Shown here in pieces: positions 1-8,263 of a DNA stretch of 64,000 nt. Position numbers and translations under genes: made by a program. This stretch comes from CAVXDP01 sp964562925 (GTDB taxonomy: Archaea; Thermoproteota; Bathyarchaeia; 40CM-2-53-6; CAVXDP01): NCBI GenBank assembly GCA_964562925.1, contig CAZLVF010000005.1, positions 1 to 64,000 of the forward strand. Reading direction: 5' to 3'. The notes under the pieces were generated by a model. It ran no database searches. It was not told the origin of the DNA and saw only the letters and a program-made list of their open reading frames with translations. Every line of letters starts with the position of its first letter. Position 1 is the stretch's first letter.

Positions 1-2
1 TA

Positions 3-101
3 GTCCGCTCGGCCCACGAGATGCATGATCTGCTCAAGCATTATCCCGGCAGATCGTCCCGGCGTTCCTTGAAGAATGGAAGCCCTCAAGCTCAATCTTA
101 A
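3..101 (+). CDS. C-terminal end of an unidentified ORF cut by the left edge
   Basis: A reading frame is open from base 3 to a TAA at 99-101 and runs off the left edge. It ends with residues SLKNGSPQAQS. I do not recognise it. It is too short to show a domain, and its only support is that it is open up to the edge and lies on the same strand as archease 80 bases downstream. Confidence 0.22.
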   Translation, partial: VRSAHEMHDLLKHYPGRSSRRSLKNGSPQAQS

Positions 102-181
102 AGCCTTTGTTGGATGTGGCCGTCTTTTCGAAAAGAGACTTGAAATGAGAGTACGTCCTATCCATACGGTCGACCCGTGTA

Positions 182-625
182 ATGTCTGAGCCGCAGAAGA
201 AACGATTTGAATTCCTAGAACATGTTTCAGACGCCTACATAGCAGCCTATGGACGCTCGTTGGAAGAGGCCTTTGAAAACGCTGCTCTCGCCATGTTTGA
301 GGTCATGACGGACACTTCCAGCGTTGATCCCGAGACAAGTGACTCACTGCAAGTGGAGGCGGATGATGAATATGCCCTACTCTACAAATGGCTTGAAGCC
401 TTACTAGTAAAGTTCGATACCGAAATGAAACTATACTCCCGATTCAGTGTTGATCGAATAAAGAAGCATGACGGAACATTAACCCTTTCAGCCAGAGTCC
501 TTGGAGAGACGTACTCTCCGGAGAAGCATCGGCCGAAGGTAGAGGTCAAAGCCGTAACCTACCATAAAATGGAAATAGAAACGAGGCCTGGCTCCGTCGT
601 TGTACGCTACATTTTAGATCTCTAA
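182..625 (+). CDS. Archease, activator of the RNA ligase RtcB
   Basis: This 147-residue protein has the archease fold signature: the N-terminal segment EFLEHVSDAYIAAYG with the conserved acidic metal site around His14/Asp17, a central helix, and the terminal strand VVRYILDL whose penultimate Asp is typical of the family. In known systems archease speeds guanylylation of RtcB and lets it turn over many times. Length is normal. It starts at ATG 182 and lies about 100 bases upstream of rtcB on the same strand, the usual archaeal pairing. Its job here is probably exon joining for the many spliced RNAs in this genome. Confidence 0.93.
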   Translation: MSEPQKKRFEFLEHVSDAYIAAYGRSLEEAFENAALAMFEVMTDTSSVDPETSDSLQVEADDEYALLYKWLEALLVKFDTEMKLYSRFSVDRIKKHDGTLTLSARVLGETYSPEKHRPKVEVKAVTYHKMEIETRPGSVVVRYILDL

Positions 626-728
626 AAGTTCTGGTAGACTTGAATTTCACGCAAGCAATATCATCCATATGATAGAAGTTTAAATGTGCCATGGAAAATA
701 GTAACGAGACTGTTCAAGAAACGATGGG

Positions 729-2219
729 ATGAAACAATTGGGCGAAGAGGGCAGATATGGCGGATCTTCAGAGAAGGTTCCGGTCAGGAAGCTATCAGAA
801 TACATCTGGGAGATCCCAAAGTCATACAATCCGGGGATGCGTGTTCCAGGAAGAATCTACAGCGACGAGCAGCTACTCCAGAAAATGAAGAGCGACCTTA
901 CGATAGAGCAATGCGCCAACGTCGCCCATCTCCCGGGAATCTACATGTGGGCGATAACTCTCCCAGACGGACACGAAGGATACGGCTTCCCAATAGGCGG
1001 AGTCGCCGCCACAGACTACGACGAAGGCGTCGTCAGCCCCGGAGGAGTGGGCTATGACATCAATTGTGGTACGAGGCTTCTTAGAACGAACCTTGATGAG
1101 AAGGATATTCGGCCGGTTCTGCCGCAGCTTCTTGAAGCACTCTTCAACAATGTTCCATCAGGGCTGGGAAGCCGGGGAAAGATAAGGGTAAGTCCGATCG
1201 AGCTTGACAAAGTGGTTTCAGACGGGGTCGAGTGGGCTGTGGATAGAGGATATGGTTGGTCAGAGGATAAAGCCCACTGCGAAGAGAACGGCTGTATGGA
1301 GGCTGCGGATCCATCGAAGGTCTCGTCTTCAGCCAAGTCGCGTGGATGCTCTCAGCTCGGAAGTCTCGGGAGCGGAAACCACTTCCTAGAGATAGAAAAG
1401 GTTGACAGGATCTTTGACCCTGTCGTGGCGAAGCGTTTCGGAATAGAGAGATCTGGACAGGTCTTGGTCTTGATTCATACAGGGAGCCGAGGGTTCGGCC
1501 ACCAGATATGCAGTGACTACCTAGTCGTTATGGAGAGGTCTATCCGCAAGTATGATCTCAGACTACCCGATCGCCAACTGGCTTGTGCGCCTTTGAAGAG
1601 CCGCGAGGCTGAAGACTATCTCCCAGCGATGGCCTCTGCCTGCAACTTTGCATGGTCTAACAGACAGATGGTAACCCATTGGACCAGAGAGGCGTTCGAG
1701 AGGATTTTCAAGAGGCCTGCCGACACGATGGACCTGCGAGTCATATATGATGTTGCACATAATATCGCGAAGATCGAGGATCATGAGATAGAGGGGAAAA
1801 CGACAAGGGTCTGCGTGCACCGTAAAGGAGCGACCCGAGCTTTTCCGTCTGGAAATGTAAAAGTCCCATCGGACTACAGAGAGGTTGGTCAACCCGTCCT
1901 GATTCCTGGGAGCATGGGAACGAGCTCCTGGGTTCTTGTTGGAACGCCAAAGGCTATGGACTTAAGCTTCGGATCCACGGCCCACGGTGCAGGACGTGTC
2001 CTAAGCAGATCTGCAGCCAAACGAAGATTCTGGGGCGGCGACGTAAGGAAGAACCTGGAAAACCAAGGGATACTGATCAGAGCAGCCAACATGGCGGTTG
2101 TTAGCGAGGAGGCACCGGAAGCCTACAAAGATGTCGATCGAGTAGCCAGCGTCAGCCATGAACTGGGAATAGCCACCAAAGTGGTTAGGCTCCTACCGAT
2201 TGGAGTTACTAAAGGCTAG
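729..2219 (+). CDS. rtcB: tRNA-splicing ligase RtcB
   Basis: RtcB joins 2',3'-cyclic phosphate or 3'-phosphate RNA ends to 5'-OH ends with GTP and manganese, sealing archaeal tRNA exons. The metal and catalytic residues are all present: Cys113 in DINCGTR, His218 and Glu221 in GSGNHFLEIE, His250 in IHTGSRGFGHQ, His344 in DVAHNIAKIE and the guanylylated His419 in GSTAHGAGR. At 496 residues it is normal and has no intein, which archaeal RtcB often carries. The ATG at 729 is used; conserved sequence only begins near residue 17, so a start at the GTG in front of PVRKL is also possible. Confidence 0.95.
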   Translation: MKQLGEEGRYGGSSEKVPVRKLSEYIWEIPKSYNPGMRVPGRIYSDEQLLQKMKSDLTIEQCANVAHLPGIYMWAITLPDGHEGYGFPIGGVAATDYDEGVVSPGGVGYDINCGTRLLRTNLDEKDIRPVLPQLLEALFNNVPSGLGSRGKIRVSPIELDKVVSDGVEWAVDRGYGWSEDKAHCEENGCMEAADPSKVSSSAKSRGCSQLGSLGSGNHFLEIEKVDRIFDPVVAKRFGIERSGQVLVLIHTGSRGFGHQICSDYLVVMERSIRKYDLRLPDRQLACAPLKSREAEDYLPAMASACNFAWSNRQMVTHWTREAFERIFKRPADTMDLRVIYDVAHNIAKIEDHEIEGKTTRVCVHRKGATRAFPSGNVKVPSDYREVGQPVLIPGSMGTSSWVLVGTPKAMDLSFGSTAHGAGRVLSRSAAKRRFWGGDVRKNLENQGILIRAANMAVVSEEAPEAYKDVDRVASVSHELGIATKVVRLLPIGVTKG

Positions 2220-2248
2220 GCTGAGGTATTCGCGAGAGAAGATAACTC

Positions 2249-3331
2249 TCACGAGAGGGTCTTCTTCAACTTTGTAATCTCAACTATGGGGGTTGGATCA
2301 ATCCCCCTGGCAATCGCCAGGTAGAAAGAGACATAGTCACCTAGATAGATGGCGGAGAGCAGCTTTGCCAACCTGTTTGGTCCGCCACCCTTGATCTCCA
2401 ACAAGTCTTCGACCCCAAGATCTCTAAGAAATGACAAGGTGCCTTCAACTATTCGAATCTCTCGCTCGTCCTCGTTGTCATCTCTAATGAAGATGAATGA
2501 AGCCCTCGATCTCCAAGGCTCAGATACGAGTTCAGGCCAGCTCTCAACCTCATTATGGCAAATTTCAGGAATAGAATCGAACTTCGAAGGGGTCTTACTG
2601 TTCTCGTTTAGCTGATTCTTTAGCCTTCGAGCAGCGCTATTCATTCGTTCGAGAGAGTAGATAATAGGAAACTTTCCAACGAGTCTCAAAGCCATCCGTT
2701 TTGCAGGGTTCTGCTCTGTATCTCTCGAAACGTCCAATTCGTCTCTTACTTTCTTTAGGCCTTCTCCTGCGGAGTAGACATCTTCAAGATTATCTATGAT
2801 TCCGTACTCTTGGAGAACGCAAGCAGTCGCCACAATGATCTGTGGAAACGCTGTTCTTGGTGGGACTCCCGGTGTAAGTGCTGCAACAGGAACACCATTT
2901 TCATTCGATATTGTACGTAGCCTTCCCGCCGAGGCTATTGAATGTAGAATGCAGTGTCTCCTTCTGGCTTCATCGAATTGACCGAGCGTCTCACTGGTTT
3001 CTCCGGAATAGCTTATGGCGATTACAAGTGTGTTCTCATCAGCGAACCTTGGAAGGCTGAGTCCTCTGTTCACAAGTATTGGAACCGTCGTATCCTCGGA
3101 TAACCAGTTTGAGACTACATCGCCTCCAATCGATGATCCGCCTACACCTGCTATTATCACATTTAGCGGCTTACCACGGCTTACTCTCCTAGTCGAAGGT
3201 GATTTGAAACTCTGTACAGCTTCGATAAGGTTCTCAGGCATCTTTCGAAGAATTGAAGCCATATTTGACCGGTCGGTACTTGTTAAATGTGATAGGTCGT
3301 CGAGTATGTTCAGCAAGTTCATCTCCACCAT
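2249..3331 (-). CDS. Bifunctional phosphoglucose/phosphomannose isomerase
   Basis: This 360-residue SIS-domain protein interconverts glucose-6-phosphate or mannose-6-phosphate with fructose-6-phosphate. Sugar-binding motifs are visible as GVGGSSIGG (62-70) and SYSGETSET (108-115), and NENSKTP...HNEVESW in the second half carries the catalytic Glu/His typical of archaeal PGI/PMI. The frame stays open upstream to 3811, but that part overlaps uL3 antisense and shows no conservation. I therefore place the start at ATG 3331 (MVEMNLL), which fits the family N-terminus. It is divergent from the ribosomal cluster and converges on rtcB. Confidence 0.9.
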   Translation of the reverse strand: MVEMNLLNILDDLSHLTSTDRSNMASILRKMPENLIEAVQSFKSPSTRRVSRGKPLNVIIAGVGGSSIGGDVVSNWLSEDTTVPILVNRGLSLPRFADENTLVIAISYSGETSETLGQFDEARRRHCILHSIASAGRLRTISNENGVPVAALTPGVPPRTAFPQIIVATACVLQEYGIIDNLEDVYSAGEGLKKVRDELDVSRDTEQNPAKRMALRLVGKFPIIYSLERMNSAARRLKNQLNENSKTPSKFDSIPEICHNEVESWPELVSEPWRSRASFIFIRDDNEDEREIRIVEGTLSFLRDLGVEDLLEIKGGGPNRLAKLLSAIYLGDYVSFYLAIARGIDPTPIVEITKLKKTLS

Positions 3332-3442
3332 CCAAGCTATTTTTGAGATCTGATGTAAAGCTTTTGACTGTTCGGGGCTTTGTGTTGAATCGCAGAGAAA
3401 CTTGACAGATTCGAAACCTACAATCTTGAATCCGATTGAAGA

Positions 3443-3456
3443 AAGCTTAAAATGGA
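3443..3456 (+). promoter_or_regulatory. Candidate TATA box of the ribosomal-protein cluster
   Basis: The purine-rich BRE-like segment and AT-rich box AAAGCTTAAAATGG lies about 60-70 bases before the ATG of uL3, in the 186-base gap between the divergent PGI/PMI gene and the cluster. It is a sequence-only call; no other box nearby matches as well. Confidence 0.35.
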
Positions 3457-3517
3457 TGGCCCTTGGTTGTAGACTCGTCTTCATTGGTTTGAAGCGAAAC
3501 TTGGCGGCTAGGTTTCG

Positions 3518-4525
3518 ATGGGTCATAGAAAAGTTCACGGCCCGAAGAGAGGCTCCCTTGCATATGCGCCTAGGGGACGAGCTGCAAGCGTTGTCGGAAG
3601 GATAAGATACTGGCCTAAGGCCGATGGAAAACCATCTCTCCTCGCCTTCTTTGGGATCAAGGCAGGAATGACTCATGTTCTCGCAATTGACAATAGAAAG
3701 GGATCGCTCACGTTTGGAAAGGAGGTTGTGATACCGGCCACCGTAATAGAGATACCACCCGTTGTGGTATGCGGGGTCAGAGCTTACGTTGAGAGTCTCA
3801 ATGGCCTTCAATCATACAGCGAGGCTTGGATGGAAAATCCTCCTAAGGAACTGGGTAGACTGATTACTTTACCCGAAAAGTATTCCGCTGATGCTTCTCT
3901 CAAGAAGGTTGAGGAGGCTTTGCAGAGGGTGGCTGAGATTAGGGTCATCGTCGCAACTCAGCCGAGACTCGCAAGGATCGGCAAGAAAACTCCTGAGATT
4001 GTGGAGGTGAAGGTGGGGGGCGGCTCGATCAAGGATTGTTTCGATTATGCCAAGAGCCTTCTTGGGAAAGAGGTTAGATTCCAAGAGGTCTTCAAGGAAG
4101 GTCAGACTGTTGACGTGGTTGCTGTTACAAAGGGAAAAGGGATTCAAGGCCCTGTCAAACGTTGGGGCGTCCGAAGACTCCTTCACAAGTCGAGAAAGAC
4201 CGTGAGGGGGATTGGAACGCTCGGAGCGTGGCATCCTCACTATGTAATGTACTCCGTCCCACGTGCTGGACAAATGGGCTTCATGCAGAGGACAGAGCTG
4301 AACAAGCAGATCTTGAAGATCGGCGAGAGAGGCGTAGAGGTGACTCCTAAGGGCGGTTTCATAAGATATGGAGTTGTTGGCGGAGGATACGTTCTCCTAA
4401 GAGGGAGCGTCCCAGGACCGTCTAGACGGATGGTCACTTTGAGAAGAGCTGCAAGAGACACTTCTTTGGGGGCTGAACCTCCAAAGTTTGAGTATATCAG
4501 CCTAGGATCCAAACATGTAGAATAG
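3518..4525 (+). CDS. rpl3: 50S ribosomal protein uL3
   Basis: uL3 nucleates large-subunit assembly and reaches toward the peptidyl-transferase centre. The N-terminus MGHRKVHGPKRGSLAYAPR is the standard archaeal one, followed by the barrel segment FFGIKAGMTH and the central extension near GTLGAWHPHYV and VPRAGQMGFMQRTE. At 335 residues it is full length and starts at ATG 3518. It is the first gene of the archaeal S10-type order uL3-uL4-uL23-uL2-uS19-uL22-uS3, so the promoter in front of it probably drives at least the first four genes. Confidence 0.97.
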   Translation: MGHRKVHGPKRGSLAYAPRGRAASVVGRIRYWPKADGKPSLLAFFGIKAGMTHVLAIDNRKGSLTFGKEVVIPATVIEIPPVVVCGVRAYVESLNGLQSYSEAWMENPPKELGRLITLPEKYSADASLKKVEEALQRVAEIRVIVATQPRLARIGKKTPEIVEVKVGGGSIKDCFDYAKSLLGKEVRFQEVFKEGQTVDVVAVTKGKGIQGPVKRWGVRRLLHKSRKTVRGIGTLGAWHPHYVMYSVPRAGQMGFMQRTELNKQILKIGERGVEVTPKGGFIRYGVVGGGYVLLRGSVPGPSRRMVTLRRAARDTSLGAEPPKFEYISLGSKHVE

Positions 4526-4537
4526 CAGGCGAAGCGA

Positions 4538-5332
4538 TTGCGAGAGCAGAGCGTCAAAGTCTATGATATTGAGGGAGAGGAGACTCGACAGGTCGCGATG
4601 CCAAAGATCTTCTCCACAGACATTAGGCCAGACATAATAAGGAAAGCTGTCGTCGCACTTCAGTCGCATACTCTTCAACCGAAGGGTCGAGATCCTATGG
4701 CCGGAAAGAGAACCTCAGCCGAATCTTTTGGGGTTGGACGAGGCTTGGCTAGGGTGCCACGTGTCAAAGGAGAACGTTACTCACGAGCTGGGAGCGCCGC
4801 TTTCGCTCCAAGTACCGTCAAAGGCCGAACAACTCATCCGCCAACGGTTGAGAAGATCATTAGAAAGAGAATCAACCGAAAGGAACGCTTGGCCGCTCTG
4901 TTCTCAGCCATAGCCGCAACCGCCTCAAGAGAACTCGTGCAGAAACGTGGACACGCCGTAGACGGGGTTCAAAGCTTCCCGATAGTAGTCACGGATGACA
5001 TCCAGAATCTCTCGCGAACATCCGAAGCTAGAAACCTCTTGGTAAAGCTCGGCGTCGGCAAGGATCTGGAGAGAGCTGTGGGCAGGGAGAGAAGCCTGTC
5101 GGGAAAGAGCCGAATGCGTGGAAAGGCGAAGCGGTTTGGAGTGGGGCCGTTACTTGTGGTTGGAGAGGACAAGGGGATAGGAAGAGCTGCTCGCAACCTT
5201 GTGGGGGTCGACGTCGTTGAGGCTGAGAACCTGAACGTCCAGCTTCTGGCGCCGGGGACGCATCCTGGCAGACTTACAGTCTGGAGTGAGTCGGCCCTCA
5301 ATGTCCTTGACCAAGTCTACACGAGAAGGTGA
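4538..5332 (+). CDS. rpl4: 50S ribosomal protein uL4
   Basis: uL4 lines the polypeptide exit tunnel with its long basic loop, seen here around GKRTSAESFGVGRGLARVPR. The 264-residue protein ends in the family helix QLLAPGTHPGRLTVWSE. The start is TTG at 4538, 12 bases after the uL3 stop. It is one of many TTG starts in this cluster. The stop lies only four bases before the uL23 start, which argues for translational coupling. Confidence 0.96.
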   Translation: MREQSVKVYDIEGEETRQVAMPKIFSTDIRPDIIRKAVVALQSHTLQPKGRDPMAGKRTSAESFGVGRGLARVPRVKGERYSRAGSAAFAPSTVKGRTTHPPTVEKIIRKRINRKERLAALFSAIAATASRELVQKRGHAVDGVQSFPIVVTDDIQNLSRTSEARNLLVKLGVGKDLERAVGRERSLSGKSRMRGKAKRFGVGPLLVVGEDKGIGRAARNLVGVDVVEAENLNVQLLAPGTHPGRLTVWSESALNVLDQVYTRR

Positions 5333-5336
5333 GCCT

Positions 5337-5606
5337 TTGGGAAAGATCGCGAGTAACCAGGTGATCTTGCACCCACTGATCTCTGAGGACGCTATTACAC
5401 TGATCGAGGCGGAGAACAAGATAACATTCATGGTCAACATAAGAGCCGGAAAGAACGATGTGAAAAGGGCTGTGAGAGAACTTTACGATGTCGAGGTTGC
5501 TGAAGTTAATACATGTATAACATCGGACGGACGTAAGAAGGCCTATGTGAAACTTGCACTTGAATACAAGGCCGCGGATCTGGCTGTAAAACTGGGTGTA
5601 CTCTAG
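5337..5606 (+). CDS. rpl23: 50S ribosomal protein uL23
   Basis: uL23 sits at the tunnel exit and docks SRP and the Sec translocon. The motif VILHPLISEDAITLIEAENK and the RNA-binding strand ITFMVNIRAGKNDVKRAV identify it. I choose TTG at 5337 with the Shine-Dalgarno-like GGTGAG at 5329-5334 rather than the GTG at 5286, which would overlap uL4 by 47 bases and add non-conserved residues. The product is 89 residues, normal for archaea. Confidence 0.94.
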   Translation: MGKIASNQVILHPLISEDAITLIEAENKITFMVNIRAGKNDVKRAVRELYDVEVAEVNTCITSDGRKKAYVKLALEYKAADLAVKLGVL

Positions 5607-5617
5607 AAGGGTTAGAG

Positions 5618-6361
5618 ATGGGAAAGAGGATAATCGCTAGGAGAAGAGGTAGGGGTACATCCATCTTCCGGGCTCCAACACATAGAAGGTTGAGCGAAGT
5701 TTCTTATCCGCCGCTTCCTGCGGGTACCTCGACGACTCTGAAGGGGATAGTTAAGGATATCCTCCATGAATCCGGAAGGGGTACACCGCTTGCCCTGGTC
5801 AGATTCGAAAACGATGAAGAAATGTATATCCCTGCACCTGAAGGTCTCGGCGTCCAGAAAGATGTAGCTCTCGGCCCATCTGCGAACGTGGAGATCGGGA
5901 ACATCAAACCGGTCAGTTCGATACCCGAGGGAACAATGATCTGCAACGTTGAGATACGGCCGGGCGACGGCGGAAGGGTTGCAAGAGCCTCTGGAACTTA
6001 TGCAACCGTTGTTGCTCACACTCCTATTGGGACCCAGCTGAGGTTACCTTCTGGAAAGTCCATCTACATCAGAGACCAATGCCGCGCAACGATAGGAGTC
6101 GTGGCTGCGGCAGGTAGGACCGAGAAACCATTCCTCAAAGCAGGGGCCATGCAAGCTCTTATGTCATCAAGAGGCCGGAGATGGCCGATTGTAAAAGGGC
6201 AGGCTATGGTGGCCGCATCCCACCCGTACGGTGGGGGAAGACATAAACACGCTGGAAAGCCAACCACAGTTGCTAGGGATACTCCTCCAGGCAGGAAGGT
6301 TGGACTCATAGCAGCGAGACAATCGGGTAGAGCAAAGAGAAGGTTACGAGGCGCAGAGTAG
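5618..6361 (+). CDS. rpl2: 50S ribosomal protein uL2
   Basis: uL2 is an intersubunit-bridge protein needed for peptidyl transfer. The 247-residue product shows the archaeal N-terminus MGKRIIARRRGRGTSIFR, the OB and SH3-like core, and the C-terminal HPYGGGRHKHAGKPTT holding the conserved His next to the active site. It starts at ATG 5618, 11 bases after uL23. It closes the first transcriptional segment, because a new promoter-like box precedes uS19. Confidence 0.97.
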   Translation: MGKRIIARRRGRGTSIFRAPTHRRLSEVSYPPLPAGTSTTLKGIVKDILHESGRGTPLALVRFENDEEMYIPAPEGLGVQKDVALGPSANVEIGNIKPVSSIPEGTMICNVEIRPGDGGRVARASGTYATVVAHTPIGTQLRLPSGKSIYIRDQCRATIGVVAAAGRTEKPFLKAGAMQALMSSRGRRWPIVKGQAMVAASHPYGGGRHKHAGKPTTVARDTPPGRKVGLIAARQSGRAKRRLRGAE

Positions 6362-6376
6362 GTTCAGATTTGAAAG

Positions 6377-6388
6377 GCTTAATTAGGA
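6377..6388 (+). promoter_or_regulatory. Candidate TATA box for uS19
   Basis: GAAAGGCTTAATTAGG lies about 35-45 bases before the uS19 ATG, within the 58-base gap after uL2. The spacing suits a short 5' leader containing the Shine-Dalgarno AGAGGA. This suggests that uS19 can be transcribed separately from uL3-uL2. Confidence 0.4.
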
Positions 6389-6419
6389 TGCGGAAACTTT
6401 CATTTGTGAGAGGATAGCG

Positions 6420-6824
6420 ATGCCTAGAGAGTTCTATTTCAGAGGTTACAGCATCGAGCAGCTACAGCAGATGTCGATGGACGATTTCATAAGACTGCTT
6501 CCCGCGAGGCAACGTCGATCAATGCTTCGAGGGCTTACTGATGATGAGAAGAGGCTGCTGGAAGACATAAGGCAGGCTAGACGCTCCTCTGAGAAAGGCG
6601 GGAAATCTCAGATAAAGACTCACTGCCGCGATATGATTGTACTTCCCGAGATGGTTGGGTTGACGATACTCGTTCACAACGGCAAGGAGTTCTCCTCGGT
6701 TGAGGTAAGACCTGAGATGGTAGGTCACTACCTCGGCGAGCTCGCCATAACGATTAAGAAAGTCTCTCATGGAACCCCAGGGATCGGCGCCTCAAGAAGC
6801 TCGATGTATGTTCCGCTGAAGTAG
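6420..6824 (+). CDS. rps19: 30S ribosomal protein uS19
   Basis: uS19 lies in the head of the small subunit near the A-site finger. The 134-residue archaeal form is recognised by the N-terminal FYFRGYSIEQLQQMS, the core IKTHCRDMIVLPEMVGLTI and HNGKEFSSVEVRPEMVGHYL. It starts at ATG 6420 behind AGAGGA. In most archaea uL22 follows directly. Here two minus-strand genes and about 970 bases intervene, so this is the last gene of its transcription unit. Confidence 0.96.
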   Translation: MPREFYFRGYSIEQLQQMSMDDFIRLLPARQRRSMLRGLTDDEKRLLEDIRQARRSSEKGGKSQIKTHCRDMIVLPEMVGLTILVHNGKEFSSVEVRPEMVGHYLGELAITIKKVSHGTPGIGASRSSMYVPLK

Positions 6825-6906
6825 CCTATCACTTGCAGCGTCCGAAAGAAAGCTATGAGCGCACTCATCTGCCAAGACCCGATCTCTAGTCCTTGAGAAG
6901 AGTTTT

Positions 6907-7158
6907 CTAGCTCAACTTTCTCCTGACAACGCCATACGTAAGGCACGCGCAGGAGAAAGCCGCGACCAAAACGGTTACGGCAAGTACAGGAGTGAAGGTT
7001 TGCGTTTTCAACAAGCCGCCCTCAGCTTTGTCAGTTGTCTCTCTAAGAATCTGACCGGCTATGGGCGCGGCCGTGTAGAATGCTACCTGATAGTATGCAA
7101 CGGTTACGATAACCGCGAGAGTAAGCCCAAGCGCGATATAGCTAACTTCCCTCTTCAA
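6907..7158 (-). CDS. Small membrane protein with two transmembrane helices
   Basis: I do not recognise this 83-residue protein. It has an N-terminal hydrophobic helix (about residues 6-30) and a second one (about 54-76), with a short charged linker ILRETTDKAEGG and a basic end VVRRKLS. It lies 59 bases downstream of a wHTH/membrane gene on the same strand, and the pair probably forms a unit inserted in the ribosomal cluster. It may sense something at the membrane together with its neighbour, but nothing in the sequence shows this. Confidence 0.6.
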   Translation of the reverse strand: MKREVSYIALGLTLAVIVTVAYYQVAFYTAAPIAGQILRETTDKAEGGLLKTQTFTPVLAVTVLVAAFSCACLTYGVVRRKLS

Positions 7159-7217
7159 ATTCTCGCTTCCTGTCTCTTAGAGAGTCTACCCGTAACGGCT
7201 ACTCTTAATTCTAGAGT

Positions 7218-7685
7218 CTAGAACAGCTTTTCCCTCCATATCCTTATAGTCTCGTATATCGAGGCTACCGACGCACTCGCCCCGAAAAGTAGAGCCATCA
7301 TATCTGGAATTGTTGAGAACCAGAACGATTGGAGGAGATACAGTACAAGCGAGGCTAAGAAGAAGACAGCATAGAACAGAAAACGTGGCAGAACAAGCCT
7401 CCCAAACTTCAGGAAGAGGCGGAGTGTTCCCACCTTTACCTGTTCAACAAGATGATACTGGCCATACTCGTCTTTCCCGATTACGCCCAAATCCCTGAGT
7501 TTCTCAAGATGATGAAGGGCTGTACTCGGGCTTGCAAGTCCACACGCCCTCTGAACCTCTCTGACTCCAACAGAATCTTCAGATTTGAAGATGTACCAGT
7601 ATACTCGAAGAGTGGTTCCACGAAGCTCCGCCTCAGCTTTACGCATACTACTATAGTTGTTCAACATTCCACCGTACCTCTCCAA
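7218..7685 (-). CDS. Winged-helix regulator fused to two membrane helices
   Basis: The N-terminal 80 residues form an ArsR/MarR-like winged helix: TTLRVYWYIFKSEDSVGVRE, the recognition region LASPSTALHHLEKLRDLGVI, and a wing ending in KDEYGQYHLVE. Then come two hydrophobic stretches around residues 100-120 and 125-145 and a basic tail. This domain order, DNA-binding head and membrane tail, is common among uncharacterised archaeal regulators. The gene sits antisense between uS19 and uL22 and is followed by a small two-helix membrane protein. Its target is unknown; autoregulation is possible. Confidence 0.72.
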   Translation of the reverse strand: MERYGGMLNNYSSMRKAEAELRGTTLRVYWYIFKSEDSVGVREVQRACGLASPSTALHHLEKLRDLGVIGKDEYGQYHLVEQVKVGTLRLFLKFGRLVLPRFLFYAVFFLASLVLYLLQSFWFSTIPDMMALLFGASASVASIYETIRIWREKLF

Positions 7686-7798
7686 GTAGACAGAAGATCT
7701 TGCGCCTTCAGAATAGGCTCCAACGACTCTGTCAAAAGCCTTATTATTAAAGGCAATAACTCTAGAACGCGCCTTTTAGTATGGGAAGGTGAAATGCT

Positions 7799-8263
7799 AC
7801 GCCAGAATGGGGATACTCGGTCAAGGCATTGGATCCCGATAAGACCGTGAAATGCGCTGGCCGCGAGCTGAAAATATCGCCAAAGGCAGCTGTAGAGATC
7901 TGTCGCACGATAAGAGGAATGAAGATTGGAGAGGCGAAAACCCTTCTGGAAAACGTAGCTAAGAAGAAACGGCCTATAGCCTACAGACGGTATAAGAAAG
8001 AGGTTTCGCACAAGAGCCTGCCTGAGAGATGGTACGCTGGAAAGTATCCGGTGAAGGCTGCAAATCGGATCTTGAAGTTGCTTGGAGAGTTAGAAGCCAA
8101 CGCTGAGTACAAGGGCCTCGACCTGGAAAATCTGCGAATCACTCACGCAGCATCTCACAGAGGAAGGAAGATTCGAGGCTATGTTCCAAGAGCATTCGGC
8201 AGGGCCTCTCCATCTTTCGATACCCTTACTCACGTCGAACTGGTGGGCTACGAGGCTCCCTAG
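7799..8263 (+). CDS. rpl22: 50S ribosomal protein uL22, probably starting at ACG
   Basis: uL22 lines the exit tunnel through its long hairpin. The body matches the archaeal family: LDPDKTVKCAGRELKISPK, the loop KKEVSHKSLPERWYAGKYP and the C-terminal hairpin GRKIRGYVPRAFGRASP. The conserved N-terminus PEWGYSVKALDPDK is in frame upstream of the first possible TTG (7829), but no ATG, GTG or TTG precedes it; an in-frame stop lies at 7790-7792. ACG at 7799 sits six bases after GGTGA (7788-7792) and would give a 154-residue protein beginning M-PEWGYS. The alternatives are TTG 7829, losing conserved residues, or a one-base error near the out-of-frame ATG 7794. Confidence 0.9.
   Translation, partial: TPEWGYSVKALDPDKTVKCAGRELKISPKAAVEICRTIRGMKIGEAKTLLENVAKKKRPIAYRRYKKEVSHKSLPERWYAGKYPVKAANRILKLLGELEANAEYKGLDLENLRITHAASHRGRKIRGYVPRAFGRASPSFDTLTHVELVGYEAP

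Noticed and set aside
686..1057. Arginine-rich 123-codon frame over rtcB
   Set aside because: It overlaps the conserved RtcB frame and has low-complexity arginine content typical of an out-of-frame shadow.
3332..3811. N-terminal extension of the PGI/PMI frame
   Set aside because: It runs antisense through the uL3 start, has no conserved sequence and precedes a good family start at ATG 3331.
7794..7796. ATG 7794 as the uL22 start
   Set aside because: It is out of frame with uL22, hits a stop after 19 codons and lies only one base after GGTGA.
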